Shown in pieces: positions 1 to 15,500 of a stretch of DNA of 64,000 bases. This DNA comes from Luscinia megarhynchos (Eukaryota; Chordata; Aves; Passeriformes; Turdidae). Location: the NCBI GenBank assembly GCA_034336665.1, contig JAPFBE010000003.1:58695352-58759351 (forward strand), in the 5' to 3' direction. The position numbers were made by a program, and so were the translations under genes. The notes below the pieces were generated by a model. The model did no database searches. It was not told the origin of the DNA and saw nothing but the letters and a program-made list of their open reading frames with translations. Numbering within the stretch: the first letter of the stretch is position 1; each line of letters opens with the position of its first letter.

Positions 1-442
1 ATAAATGATAATATACTGTATAATATGTGTATATTTATAAGTAAACGTAGATGAAATTTAAGTTTTAATTATTTCAGTAATATGTTTATCAGAAGCTTAC
101 TGCAGTGTTAAATACTGTCGCATTTTAAGGTGCATATAATACATTTTGTGAACATATTTAAATTTAATACATATAATATTTTTGCTGGTAGCTTGAAGTA
201 TAAGTTGGGAACTCATGTTTAGTGCCATGTACACTCGCTCATCTTAATTTGTGTTTGTCCCTTGATCTGTTTCTGAGTTTTCTTACTGTATTTAGAAGAA
301 AAACTGTGGTGTGAGGGAGGAAGAACTTTTGTCATGGAGTGATAACAGATTAAATTAATGCTTCCTGACATTTTTCAGGGCTGTAAAAATATGTATTGGT
401 AATAGGTCTAATTAGTTCTTACTTCTGGTTTTTTCTGCACAG
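1..442 (+). other. DGKH: DGKH intron (3' part)
   Basis: AT-rich intronic sequence that ends in a polypyrimidine tract and CAG at 440-442. No exon or repeat was recognised. Confidence 0.8.
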
Positions 443-577
443 CTAAAACTGCACCAAGATCCCCTGACAGACGTACAAGCCGAGGTATCCATTCTCAGAC
501 AGGTTCTTTCTCTGCTCCAGCTTTGGCAGCAAGCAAGGAAAACCTTCCAGTCCTTAACACAAGGATTATCTGCCCAG
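443..577 (+). CDS. DGKH: DGKH exon: Ser-rich insert of the split catalytic domain
   Basis: Preceded by a tctgcacAG acceptor and followed by a GTAATT donor. The frame starts with two carried bases. It reads a basic, Ser-rich stretch ([13 protein letters not shown]) and then the conserved [17 protein letters not shown]. The first part belongs to the long insert that separates the two halves of the catalytic region in type II kinases. The exon ends one base into a codon. Confidence 0.94.
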
Positions 578-3500
578 GTAATTATGATTTTGAAATCTGC
601 TGTTCCTACCCTACTTTAATATTGTCTTCTAATCTCCTGCTTGCTGTCAAATAATGACTTTTTCTTCATGCCCTGAATTTGTTTGAACTGACATACACAT
701 CTTTGTGTTGTATTGTATAGGAGGAAATGCATAATAATATAGAATATGTCTGATCATTTTGGGACAACATCACAAGTAGCAGAAGTGTTGCATTTGATTC
801 CTGGAGGGTGAAAAGTAAAATTCAGGATCATAGAATTGTGGAGTGATTTGAGTGGGAAGAGACCTCTAAAGATGATCTAGTACAGCCCTCTGTCATGGGC
901 TTTGACATCTTACACTGGGTCAGGTTGCTCAGAAAAGCATTCAGCCTGACCTTGGACACTTCCAGTGGTGGGGCTTGTACAGCTTCTCCAGGCAACTTTT
1001 TCCCCATGTCTCCCTACTGTCATCCCAAAAATTTTCCTCATTTTCTAGGTCTGATCTAAACCTCCTCTATTTGAGTTTCAAACCACTGCCTTTTCTCCTC
1101 TCACTGCAGGCCCTGGTGAAAAGTCTCTCAATCTTTCTTATAAATCTGCTCTGTATTTTGAAAGGGCTCGATAAATTCTCTGTGGAGCCTTCTCCTCTCC
1201 AGGCTGAAAACCCTGGCTGTCTCAGCCTGTCTTCACAGGAGAGGTGCTCCAGCTCTCTCTGGTCAACCTTTAGGGCCCTCTGTGGGCTTGTTCCAGCAGC
1301 TCCATGTCCCTCTTATGCTGGGGAGCCCAGGGCTGGATGCTGCACTGCAGGTGGGGTCTCACCAGAGCAGAGCAGAGGGGCAGAATCTCCTCCCTCACTG
1401 CTGGCCATTCTGCTTTTGGAGCAGCCCAGGACTTTCTTGGCCTCAGGCTCACATTGTCAGGTCACATCCAATTTTTCGTCCACAGGTATCCCCAAATCCT
1501 TCTATCATTTATCCTAATCAATGGATTAGTATGAAGAGGTTGAGGAACAAAGCTGTGTAAAGTTCAACCCTCTGAGTAAGAACTGTGTGGATATCTGTCT
1601 GGAAGTGGATAACTGAAATCACACAAAGCTGCTCTGTAAAACAGTTGGAAGAAAAAAAATCTGTTCTTACCCAAATGCAACTGACAGATGAAAAAATATC
1701 TGTTCTGCTCCAAATGCAATTAATACTAGATTGCACTAGTAAAACTTTGTTTTAATTAACTTCATTAGTATAGCCAAGATACAGTGGAACTAAGCTTACA
1801 TCTTTTCTTTAGACAAATTTAAGTAAAAGCTGTTAGTATTTTGCTTTGTTTACATGCATTACAGAGTATTTTGTAGAGTGAAATTGATATTCATCAAAGC
1901 AGGCATGTTGAGGCCATGATCTTCCCACAAATTAAGTTAAACTATGGCTCTGCCAGTTGTAAAAATGGTAAGAATATTCCTTATGTATGCTTCCTAAAGG
2001 ATAGGACAAAAGAGGAGATGAAGATTAGACCGAATCAGAAGCTCTAGCAGTCTTTTTGGATGTTAGGTTACCCATTTGGTTACTATACCAGCCAGTGAGT
2101 GTTGGCCTGAAACCCTAAGTTTTCTTTGTTTTTTTCTTTCTCAATGGTGGTCCTGAAGAGAGCCACCACAACACAGCACAGCTGCCTTTCTGCTTAGAGT
2201 AGCCAAAGACCTGAAAAGATAACCAATTTTGGTAAAAATTGTGGTAGAATCACAGTCTTTCCCTGTACAGATTTAATGAATTTTGTTTCCCAATATGTGG
2301 CTTATATTATATGTTTGTCTATTTATAAAATACAAAAAGGTTTTATTATTTTCTTTCTGTTTTGTTTTGTTTTGTTTTGTTTTTTTTCTTTTTTAATCAG
2401 GTTTAAGGGCTGGTCTAGCTGCTTCCATTGCAGGAAGTTCAATTATTAGCAAAATGTTGCTAGCAAACATCGATCCATTTGGTGCTACGCCGTTTATTGA
2501 CCCGGATCCAGATTCCTTGTAAGAATTTTTTTTTTTTTTCTAAATGTACTGTTTTGCTTTCCTTAAGGGCATCCTTACATTTTTGTAGTCTCTTATTTTT
2601 TTGCATTATGGAGTTCTTGTTTGCCATCATTTGGCAGAAGACCTCCATGTCTGAAAACAAGCTGGATTGTGCTGGGCTAGTTATGAGCAGTGCAAATTTT
2701 TTTGCAGCAGCTGAAAATAATGGGAGACATTTGTTCACTTATCCCTTACTCACCTGGAGGAGGAGGACAGTAGTCTTTCAGAACTGGGTTTCTCAGCCCA
2801 AACCAGTTTACTCAGGAAGATTCAGAGGAAAGATCTCTTGAAGTATCTTAGTACATATTCTGTTCTGTGACCAATCACAGTCTTGGTCAAATATATTTGC
2901 ATGTCCAGGTTCTATGCAAATGTACACCCGATTTTCTCTTTTCATCTGACAGGGAGGGATATTCAGAAAAATGTGTCATGAACAACTACTTTGGAATTGG
3001 GTTAGATGCAAAAATTTCGCTAGAATTTAATAACAAGCGAGAAGAGCACCCTGAAAAATGCAGGTAATGTATTTACTCTGTCAGTAACAGAGCTAAGATG
3101 TTTCCATTCTTTTCTTTTCCTTACTCCTTTATTTGAATTTCTTAACCTTTTTTTCCTACAAATACAAGACACAATAATGTGTGTATGTCAATATATAAAT
3201 CTTGTTTTGCCTGCTTTCAGAAGTCGGACGAAAAACATGATGTGGTATGGAGTTCTTGGCACAAAAGAGCTATTGCAGAGAACTTACAAGAACTTAGAAC
3301 AAAAAGTTCAACTTGAGGTAAATTTTATTTCGGGTGAGAGTTGCTTGCACAATGTGTAGTAAAGAATTATTTTTGAAGCCTGTTAATTGTTCTTATGTCA
3401 ACCCAAGCTGACCTGAAAGGCACTGTGTAAAGATGTGCTATGTAAAAGTTGGTTCTCCAACTCATATTTTTGATTAAAATGTCAGTACTTTAAGATCACA

Positions 3501-6500
3501 AAATACCCAGTATTATGTTTCTTGTAATTACTGGGTTGAACGATAATAAATTGTGTAGGTAGGATATATTTCTGAATGTTCACTGTATCAAAAGACAGAC
3601 CAGGTTTTAAGGGCAACCACAGAAGTGACTATAAAATAAAGAGAAAAAAAGAGATCGTCTTAATCTGTCACATTCAATTTAAAGCATCTGATAGCTACAT
3701 ATATAGGAAGAGCATGCAAATAGTAAAAAATTCCTAACAAAAGAGAGGAGATTCTGAGTATGCATTACAAGAAGCTACACCAGTAGAGACTTTCTCTAGT
3801 AGTCACACAAAAAAAGCAAGATATTATCAAAGCAACAACAAAGTCCATTTTTAGGCATAGTTATTTTTTGGTTTTTAAGTTCTAACATAAAATCTAAGTC
3901 TTCCACATGGTACTGGGAACTTAAAGGAGATATAATGATTCCCAAATGCAGAAAAAGACTATAGAATGGTTCTTTTCACCCAAAAAGTATCTGAGGTGGA
4001 TTTTGACAGAGAACATACCAAAATTCTTATTTTATTTCATGCTAACTATTTCATATAGAAGTTTATGATATTTATATGAGGGTAACTTTTTAAGTTGAAG
4101 GAATAATTTTAGGTTATTGGAGCTCTTTCTCACTCTGAGATTCAGGAGGATTTTGTCTGGTAGCAGCAGATTGCTGTTAGCTAAGGATTGAGTAATTAAC
4201 AAGGAATTATGCAGTAGTTAGCAAATATAATGATAGGAGAGAATGCTATGTATACTGCAGATAGAATTCGAATTTAAGGATCTTTTGAATTGGATTCAAA
4301 TAGGATTCAATAATACTGTTGACCTTTCCATAATTATTTTTTTAATATTCCAGAAGTAAATCAGCAAATAAAAATTTCACATTTACTGTTGTCTTGCATA
4401 ATATTAGTTATATTATACCTGCATATTCAGGCATTAGAGGCAGACTTCTACTGTAGTATAAATGGCTGTGCAGCACCTATTAATATCACACCGTATTTTG
4501 GATACTGTCACATCTTTGACAAAAATGTTACATTCTGTCTTGCTGCTAGGATTAAATCACTAAAAGAGAGCAGTAAGCACATTCTGGAAATAATTTGCAT
4601 CTCTTTCTCCTCCTGAAAAAGATGCTACAGATTTTGTCCTTATTTCTTTAGATTTTCCTTTTCTTTTGTATAATTTTAAGATCCTTCTGTGGACTGGTAA
4701 TGTGCAGTCATCTAGCAATCTTCATTAAAGGCAGCTTGACTGGCAACTTCATGGTCCATAAAGTGACACCTGGGTCCAGCATTTACAGCCTTGTGTTTCT
4801 AACTTGCTTCAATTCCATGCCTGTGGCACTGCTGCAGGACTGCACTTTTGACTCCCAGTGGAATGGTTTGAGAGCATTGGGCTCCCCGCTGCAGGCAGTT
4901 GTACTGCTGTAAGTCAGGAGTGATTTCACTGATGTCTGTAAATTTACTCTTGGCCGAAAGTGAGATTAATGTCATCCCATGATCGTGTTGAGCACGACAT
5001 GGATTTGCTGATGTGTTTTGGGAGATAGAGCAGTAAGAAGGAAGGACTGGACAGTTGGAATAAGAGTGACCTCTTACCTGCAAAATCAACAACTCCCATC
5101 TACAGCCAGGGTGACACCCGCGGGGTCAGCCCTGGATTTGTCTTTGTGCTTTTGGGAGGAGAGTGAAGTTATTTTTACAGGAAGTCAACAATACATGCAA
5201 ACACTGACAGCTAACCACATGTTTGTGGCTGTGCTAGAAATATTCTTGGATATTCTTGACACAACCTGCCCCTGGCTTAAATGGATTTGACTAAATAACA
5301 AGTCTGGTGCAATTTTGGGAATACTGATATAGGATGGAAGACTAGTTACTGAATGTATAAATGAATATTTTTGTAAAGTCCTTGGCAATCTTACTGTGTG
5401 CACTCAGGGAGATTGGTTTTCTTATTGCAAAAAGAGTTTTAATCCTTGATGGACAAACCATGGTCTAAGTGCATGAGAAATTTCATAACAAGGAATGTGA
5501 AAATGCTCCTTTCAAGACTCATGGAGCACCACTGCTGTGGATACTGCAGCTTGTAGATCTATATATTTTTCACCTCTGCAAAAGTCAGTGCTAAGATTGG
5601 AAAGAAGAGGTTTATTTTAGAGGTGCTTCATTGCATGGAGGCAGTAGTCTTGTGCCAGACCTCTTAATGACTGTGTCCTCCCCTGCCAGCTCTGTTGAAG
5701 CTTCATGTGCTAAAAATTACTCTTTACTGATCATTTTTACCATATTACTTATGTACTGAAGGAGCTTTTATCCATTACAGTGTGACGGACAGTACATCCC
5801 CCTTCCAAGCCTGCAGGGCATAGCTGTGCTGAACATTCCCAGCTATGCTGGTGGGACTAATTTCTGGGGTGGAACCAAAGAAGATGATGTAAGTAGCATT
5901 AAAGAGACTTAACCTTCTAGGCAAAGCCAGCAATAAATATAATGAACTGTTGTTCTCACTTGATTTTAATACTAGAAGCATATAGTTTGGATAACAACTC
6001 TTATTTGAGGAGGCTGTTTCAGTTCAAACTGTCTTGTCTTGCTAGTTTTTTAAAATTGAAAATATATTCCATGATTTTTTTACTGTCCATTGTCTCCTGT
6101 CATGTCCATTCCAGCCAACTGTTCATAATGAAGCGTAATGATTTTGTTTTTTAAATGGCTCTATAAGTATTTTTAGAAACTAATTTTATAAATAGAGGCA
6201 CAAGTAATTCCTCTCTGTATTGTTTTAGAGATGTAAATAAGGTTTCTCAAAGCATAGATTCCTCTGTTTGCTAAAGGCTAACAACAAGCAAGGTAGACAA
6301 GATATTCACTCAAAGTGTATATCTTAATTTTCCTCCTGTTCTTCAAACAGCTTTGCTGTGAGGGATGGTGATTTGGAAGATGAAGACTGATGTATTTAGT
6401 GACTTATAATTTAGTGGGGGTAGTAAACTGGTTTTTGAATATTATTTCAATGAACCTTTAAAATACTTTAAGGTACCTTTTTCCCCTTCCTTTCAGCTCC

Positions 6501-9500
6501 TAAGAAACATCTCACCACATGAATCCCTACATGCCATATAACCTGGAACAGTATTACTGCCACTATACACTTCACTCACAGTGCACCAGCTGTAATTACT
6601 AGCAGATTATCCTAATCTGCATGTCCTGATTTACTGTGTAATGTCTGAATCACCTGAAACTGTAGTTGCAAACTGGCTTGTGATTTTGACATAGACAATC
6701 CAGGATGTTTTGCCAAAAAGTTTTAGGTTTCTTCTGAGTTGTTATCCTTTCATTTTGTAATACATACATACAAACTTACCTATATATAATATAACATATG
6801 TAACTTAATATAATATCTATTATATATAATTGCATGTTTATATTAAATAATATATATATAATTTCATATATATATACATATATATATGTGTATATATATA
6901 CACATACATAAAAGTGAAAAAAGAAATTCACAAACGTTTTAGTGTCCTTTTCTTATTTTTGGTTATATCAGAGGATGGAAATTCTGTTCATATTTGGCAA
7001 TGGATATCTAAAACTTTTCTATATATTCCATGTTCATAGTCAGAACTTGAAAGCTGTTCTAATGTCTCCTCAGCTCCTGTTCAGGAGGTTTGTTTTTTTC
7101 TCACTGGACTGCTTCAGTGAGAGAGATCTGTCTCAGCTTTCATACTGGTATACCTCAAATGTGTGTGTCCTGGAGCAATTTTACTGATATTATTAGTCTT
7201 CTAGAGAGCAGATGTGCCAGCAGAGTGACATGTTTTTTCTGGATGAAGTTAGGAGCATAATTCACTGCTTTAGTGCAGTCTTGAATGACTCTTCATCAAG
7301 AGGTGGTAGTGATCTGAAGTGCTGCTGGTTCTGCCTGTCTGGACAAATGAAAGATGTTACCTTGACAGTTCTGACTATTGCTGAAATATTAGCAGAGGGC
7401 CCAGCAGAGCATCTGCACCCTGACTGGTTTGAGCATGGCTTGTTAAGGCATGTTATTTTGGTGTCCACAAGACAGGCTGGACCCATGACCTGCAAAGGGA
7501 AATGAATCAATTTGAAAATTGATCCACAGAGATTGGTTTGCCTTTAAAAGAAAAAAAAAAAAAGAGGAAAAAAGAGATGGGTTTTCAGTACAGATATTAC
7601 TGGTGGAGAGACACAGCAGAAGATTGGGTTGAGTTTTTCCTGTCTTTTTCCTGAAATGGCAACACAAAATATATGAAATTTTACAACTACTTTTTCTTAA
7701 CATATGCCTGAACTAGCCCTGTGAATGTCAGTTAGTGGATCAAGAACTCTCCACGCTTTTTCTCGTGGAACAGCAGAATCATCATCTTGGTTCTTTTCTT
7801 GATGTTCATATATTCCTTTGAAAAATGGAAAAAATTCCATGGAAACTAGAAAATAAAATTCAGATGGAGAAACTGGGTTTTTCTTCAGTTTGGTCTCAGG
7901 TGTTACTGATGCAGTTTACTCTGCCTAAGGTGCCAACTGAAGGAGTCTAAGTACTGCTCAGAGAGGCCATCTCTCAACCCATTAAACTCTTGCTGGAGTG
8001 ATTTCTCCTGCTGATTTTTCTCCCTCATTGCTCCCTATTGCATATCAAGATAAAATGGCCAAGCCTCAAGTGACTTTAGCATGGTATCACCTGCCAGAGC
8101 AGCTGAAGTCCAGCCTGAGCTCTGTCCTGTGGCTGAATTCCCCAGCAGCACACCAGGTGGCGAGACTTCCTGCACTTTGTGTGAGAATGTGGAAACTCAG
8201 CACCCTGGCTGCAGAGAAGGACGTTCGTTCCACACAGAAGTGGTTTTCCTGTTTACAGTGGATAATTCTACGCAGATTATCTTCAGTATCAAAGCTGTGT
8301 TAAACAAAGCAGAGCATGGACTCAGATGTTGGTTTCCAGAGACTTCAGAATATAAACAAATAAGCATTTCTGAGAAGAAAACAAAAGCATTTATTTCTCT
8401 TACCTTCAAGAACCTCTTAGATATTAAGTACATTAACTGAGCAGAGATTTCAACTGGCCTTTCATCTTGCCTTGAAAAACATTTTTTAATCTGCATGCTG
8501 AAACATGCTATCCTTCCTATATATAATGTCGTATATAAATGACATCCTTCCTCGTCATCCAGATATTTCAAATGGTATCAGCATTGTTGTTTTAAATGAT
8601 ATTTGCCTGTTGTCTGTGATATCTTACTCCTATGACTTTGGAGAAACAGTGTAGTTATTCTGCAGTGAAGTAGTTAGAGCATTTGAATGTTGAAAACAAA
8701 TATGTAGATGAATCTGTGTTTCATTGCAATCTAAGCACTGGATTTGCCATCAAAAAATGGAATACTTTCTTTTCCTCACAGATATTTGGAGCTCCATCGT
8801 TTGATGATAAAATCTTAGAAGTTGTTGCTGTATTTGGCAGCATGCAGATGGCAGTGTCCAGAGTCATCAAACTGCAGCACCACAGGATAGCTCAGGTTTG
8901 TTGCTTACTTGCAAGCATGCAGGATGGTTGGCAGCAATTTGGGATTCTGGCAAGTAGCGGGACTCTTGGTGACCACCACCCTGTGCATTAATAAAGCACT
9001 GACATTGTTTTGTTTTTAGCCAGTAACAAATTGTCTTCAATGATGAATGAAGTATAGGAGAGCTTAATTCCTGAGACAGTTCTGGAGAGAAGCCACAGCT
9101 CCTCGTAATCAACAGATTACAGGTGGCCTGTCAGTCTTACCAGTATTTATTGCCCTGTAAAATAATGTGTTTGTTCTTTTCCAGTGTCGGTCAGTAAAGA
9201 TCACCATACTTGGTGATGAAGGGGTTCCAGTGCAAGTCGATGGAGAGGCATGGATCCAGCCCCCAGGAGTTATTAAGATCATACATAAAAACAGAGCTCA
9301 GATGCTAACACGAGACAGGGTATGTTGCAGAAAGAGCTACTATTGCCAACATTGTTTCTGTAATAATTTGTTTCAGTTTATAGCATGAACAAAGCAGTAC
9401 TTATAAAAATGCTTTATAACTGTTTATATAATTCATACAGTTACTTACAGTGATATAATTTCTGTAATGAGCTGGGTAGAGAATTATTATTTTGTATAAG

Positions 9501-12500
9501 TGGCAAAGCTTTGTTAACTTTTGTTTTATTGGTGCTACTCCTATATTCTTATTAATATATAGTAAGAATGGTCAACATTTTATCTCTTCCTCCCTCCTTC
9601 CCTCCTCTCCTACAGCTTCTTTCTTCTCTAGGTGTGTTATACCAGTCACATACTGGAGATTTTAGCACAGTTGCATAAATAGCAAAGTTCTATGCTGTGC
9701 ATTTTCCAGAATAGCTTTCTGAAGATTTCTCTCTCTGTCCTACCAATCCTCCCTCTCACCCATGAGCCAGTCTCAGGCAGGAGAGACACAAGTACAACCT
9801 ACTCACAAAGCCACTGGAGAGCTCATGCTTGTCTAGGACTATTGTGTGAAAGGTACAACTGTCCCTCAGTTCTCTATCCACTAGCTGGATCCTGAATTTA
9901 GGGTGGAGTTGAGGTGGAATTTGAATTCTATTTTAGTAAATTTGGGGTTTTTTCTCCACCATTTTTAATGTTTGAATTCTGTATCAGTTTTGAATTTCAA
10001 TCTTGCTATCCACACAAAATGTGCTTGCATTAGAGAATCACAAAATTCTAGAATTATTTAGGTTGGAATCATTGATCATTGAGTCCAACTATTATCACTG
10101 TCATTGTGTTCTTACTGGTTTGGAAGACACATTTTGAAGATCATGGGGAGGAGACAGAGAACAAGTTTTCAGAAGTGACTTACACTCTATACTAAGTTTT
10201 AAAAACTTTAGGTGTAAAATTATAATTTAATCAGGTAGTATTATTTCTATAAAATTAAATCAAGCAAATTAATCTTAACTAAAATAATATCTAATTTAAA
10301 TTTATGTAAAATGTAAAATTTTTTTTTTAATGAGTAAGAATACTCTGAAGTGCTGTAAACTGAATGTATAATTAATTTTGATTAGGCCTTTGAAAACACT
10401 CTGAAGTCTTGGGAGGACAAACAGAAGTATGATTCCTGCAAACCTGTCATTAGATCTCCCTTGTACCCTCAGCAAGCTGTCGAGTTGGCTACAGAGGAAG
10501 AAGTTGCACAGATCCAGTTGTGCTCACAAGCTGCGGAAGAACTTATTACCAGGTACAGTCAAATTAATAAGTTGAATTTGCAACCTAGACACTAAGACTG
10601 AATTATTAATGCAAATTTATACAGAGACTTAGAAGTGTATATTTCCCCTGGTTTTTAAAATTTAAAGTTTTGTTGCCACTGTATCAGTTGGTTTTTTCCT
10701 GATTTAAAAATTTTATTTTGTTTTTAAGGCTCAATTTCTTTTTGTGTGCTTTTCTTATGTATTTTTTAGAATTTTGTTTATGAATTTTTGTGGGGTTTTT
10801 TTCTCTTGTAAAAACCAACTTTCTGAAGTAACAATAGAAATGGAAAACTGGAAAGCTTCTTTGCAAACATTGAAGCTTTTCTTTTTATGACGAAACAAAA
10901 ATATAATTGAGAATTATTTGAAAAAGCCCTTTAGAAGTCAGCATTGGAAGTCAGCAGGATGGATGCTTCAGTCATTCATATGGGCTAAGATAAAGAAAAG
11001 CTTTCTTAAAAAAAAAAATCAGAACATTTTATAATGTTTATGCTATTCATTTTATCATGATGAATCAGCATCAAAATTCAGACCAAAATTACCAATAATA
11101 TAAGAAAGGAAGGGCTACATACTCTCCTCATACTGCAGTCATAGACAAATAATTTGGTTTATCAATCACCCAAAGTGAAGTTTAGTCAAGACATCTTTAA
11201 AACTTCACTGTTCTAGAGATGGTCTAGAGGTTATAGTTACAGCTGGACCCCCCCTAATCTTAAATGATTGCAGCCAATTTTCATGTCACATCTGAAGAAT
11301 ATGCCTTGTGGAATAGGTGTAAGGGTTTTTAAGATAATTTCAAGTGAGTTATTGCAATGTGCTGGAGTTTTCCTCTGTAGTTGACTTGCATTATTAGGAC
11401 GAACATTTTTTGGTCCTTTTTTTTGTATAGCATTAGTGTTCTAAGGCAAATAAATATATCTCAGTATTTTATAGCGTCATAAATAATCTGTGTGATGGAT
11501 ATAATTTCTACAAGGTGCTATATTGCTTGAAGAGATACTTGCCTTTCCATTTTTGTTGTAAAGGACTATAATTTGCTAAGTGGTTTTTGAAACACATTCT
11601 TGTGTATTTTCTCATCTGATCAGGTTGTGTACTCAAGAATTATTCTTTAAAGAAATTAAGAAATATTATTTTCCTTTTTAAATGTTTTTGTAGGATCTGT
11701 GAAGCAGCAAAAGTACATGGCCTCTTGGAGCAGGAGCTTGCTCATGCTGTCAATGCATGTTCACATGCATTAAATAAAGCCAACCCAAGGTTCCCCGAGG
11801 TAAAGAAGAACAAATATTTATGTAAATAAACTGTAACATCTGGGTGCACAAGCTTGTAGCATGGGGGCTGTATTGTATTCCGTGTCCCCACTTGAAAACA
11901 AGTTGGATGAGAAGGCAGAAGATGCAGTTTCTGCATTCACCAGTGTCCTCCCCACCTGGGACTATGCAGAATTATCCTCAGAGAGGGTGGAGGCATGGCA
12001 AAGGCTGAACCAGATCTGTTACTACATAAAGGTCAATTTCTGTGGATGCTTTCACAGAAATTTTCATGCTCAATTGCTATCCCAGTGCTATACAGAGAAG
12101 GTGAAGGGACTGAGGGGAAAATAGTCTCCTGGTTTCTCTCTTCACGCTCAGTAATCTGAGTGTTTTCAGGGATTGGACCCAGAAATGATTAATTAGGTAG
12201 AGGCTGTCCATATCTAACCTAAATTGACACATGGCAAATATGTTAGTTGACCTTTGCTTCTTGAAATATGTTTAGTATTGTGCTTCTGCTGAGGATAAGG
12301 TGAAAAATTGAAATCAGTAGTCATTGCTAAATGAGATTCACAACTTTTCTGCTGGCCTTTGTCATACGTGGATTGATATGATGTCTGATCACCTGATGAT
12401 CTTCAGGATTGAGTTAATGTCATACTAAATGAAGTTGAGGAAAAGACAGTAAATAGTACATTTTTGGTTTCTATTCTCAGTGCTGAACAGGTTGTCAGTG

Positions 12501-15500
12501 TAGAGCTAACTGAGGTATTTCTAGGAGAAGGCACTTAAGATCTGTGCTGTAAGGCAAAAATACTTACTCTCAGTCTGACTTGCATCACTTCAAAGAATGT
12601 TTATGCTTCTTATTCCCCAGAGTCTTACCAGAAACACTGCCATGGAGATAGCTGTCAATGTGAAGGCTTTGCACAACGAAACAGAATCTCTGCTAGTAGG
12701 AAGAATTCCTTTGGTAAGGTCACAATGCACATGGTTTTATTCCTTCATTCAGATCTTCTGTTATTTGTTCTTTGCTGATTTTTGTAAATTGATTCCAAAG
12801 TGAGGACACACTGCAAGAAGCTTTGCAAGATTGATAGAAGATTACACTGCATTTGTGGTGGGATCAGAATGAGTTTTGAAATCTTGCCTTAGGTTGGCAT
12901 CCATCTTGCCTCACTTCAGACAGCTAAATCATTGCTTGGACTCTTCTTGTTAATAGTCAATGGAGAGGCTAATTCACACTCAGCTGTCTTGAAGGCATAT
13001 ATTAGGAAAAGATTATTTATCTTCTGGAGATGAAGCATTTAAGAGAACTTCTGGAGAGCTGTTATGTGACTATGTTCAGAGTTTAAGGAGAGCCTGGGGT
13101 GAGAGCTGTTTAGACTCATGCAATCAACTTCTACAGACCTAATCTGGGCAAGTAAATATCGCTCTAGTTCTAATACCTGTTGGGAGTTATTTTATAATCT
13201 TTAACTGGTAAGTGTTCAGTAAACCCCTAACGGTACTTGGAGACTTTGCATCTTCTTTGGCAAGTGTTTGTGCCTAAAATGATAATTTCTCAACAATTAT
13301 ATCTGGATGTATCATTAGAAAATTTCTCCATTGACATTGTGAAGAGAAAAAAGATGTCAGGTTTTCTATGCTGGTCTGGTTTTACGTTTAGAAGATACTT
13401 AGTAGGAGCAGTTACATTTTCTTTAGATTCAAAAGCAGATTTATTACTAACTTCTTTATTTAAGTGTTATAATTAAAAATGGATATTAATAGGAATATTT
13501 TAATTTAGCTGAGTTAGGATATAATACTTATTGCAGGTTCACATACCTTTTTAAACAAGTGATAAATGTTATGAGTCTGGTTTAGAGTAACCAAAAGTGA
13601 ATATAGTCTAAAGGCTGATAATTGTTTAAGTTATAGAAATAGTCAAAGATGAATTTCATATGTTTTATTTTACAGTGTTTGCAAAGGGAAAATTATTTCA
13701 TTAGATGTTTCTGTCCAAGACAGGGGAAAAAATATCTACTGTTTTTTTCAAATTGCTATTGCTAATCCCATATATTTCAGATTTCAGTGGGGGATTAAAA
13801 TAGAGATTTTTAAAAAATCATTTTACGAAAATAATTAGAAGAAAACATTTAAGTTGGTCATGCCATACTAGTGAAATTTCAAGACAGTTTGGAAATAATG
13901 TTATTATGGAAGCCTTCCCATTGAAACATTACCTTTTCTGCAGGTTGTGATCTCATTGTGTTGTTGAACTGGGCCCTTGCTCAGGCTCCAAAGCTTAATT
14001 TGATTCATTTTATCGTTTCTAAATTTTTGCATGTTGTACTTCTGCTTCTCGTTATGGTTGTGCAAATGTCTTCATGAAGCTGCATCAGGCCCTTTTTTTA
14101 ATAAAAAGGCTGTTTGGAAGGTACCAAGTTAATATTCCAGAGGTGTCCATTATGCTCATTTGACATTTTACTCGCTTAGAACAGTATTTCACAGTCACAG
14201 TAACAAGGCACCGTGGTTAACCTTACTGCCATGTATTTTATAAATGCTGAAATTGCCTCTATATTGCTCCCTCATTCTATTAAAATAGAGAGAGATTAAG
14301 TGTAAGATGTTGCTTGATGCATCAGCCACTCCCATCATAAAGTGTTCTCCTAAGGATCTTTCTCGTCTGACAGCAACAGACATTCTTTTTTTCATATCTT
14401 CCTCTATTTTTTTGGCATCTTCATTTCTCCCACATTCCTCTTTCCTGTGATCAGAGCTTGTGAGAGCAGTAAACTCATGTCTTTGGTGCTTATACCACTT
14501 GATTTAACCCAGCCAGCAACTAAATTAGGACGCTTGGTAGGCTGCTTTTTTGGTTGCCATTTATTGGCTATTGAGTTTTGCTCTTACGGCTCCTGAGGAA
14601 GAGAGAAAAAACTGTAAATAAACATAGAACGAGTCTGTTGTTCCTTCCACCTCCTGTAAGAACTATGATTAACAAAGTTCCTACAACAGTAGGAGCATTA
14701 AATCACAACAAATGGTAAAATACAATTTTTAGTGAAATGATACTAGCATAGGATCACAGAATGATTTGAGGTGGATGTGAGATCTTAAAGATCTTCTAGT
14801 CCCAACTCCCCTACTGTGAGCAGGGGCATCTTCTACAAGACCAGGTTGCTCAAGATGGGACAATGAAGCTGATTTATGGAATCTCTCAGATGCTTATGGC
14901 TGGAATACAATTTGGAAAAAATTTAAAAATGCCATATTTTGTCTAGATACTTTCCAAAGGCATTGTTTCCATTTTTTAATTTTCCAAAGCATTTCCAGTC
15001 TGGAACAGAGGACAGTTTTCAAATGAATTAAGGAAAAAGTGTGACAGACTTTAATTTCAAATGAATGAAATTATCTAAACTCGCTGAAATAAAATATTTT
15101 CATACCAAAAATTTAAATAGAGAAGGAACTGAAAAATCCTTTGATTTTCTTCATTCATAGTGTGAATTTTTATTTTGGAAATAAGATTTTTCAAGATGTT
15201 GTAGGAGGAGAATTTACCCTGAATTGCTGATTCTTTCTGTACCAGAATTATTATTTTGGATTTATTTCAGGAGCATCATCAGATGGGCAATTTTTGTCCC
15301 CAGGCAAAATGTTTTCCTGTGAGAATCAAGCAATTAGATGAGTACTTTTTGAGAAAGACAGAATTCTTTGCTTCATTTTTTATAGAAAATAGATTACTTG
15401 AGTAATTGCTCAGAAACGAAAACACAAGAGAAATTGTAACTTCTTCAAAGAAAAGTGGCTCTTTCACTGTGCTCCAAATTAATGGGAAAAGAAAAAGATA

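Noticed and set aside
975..1517. 180-residue open frame
   Set aside because: Lies wholly in a minus-strand CR1 3' end, read on the wrong strand.
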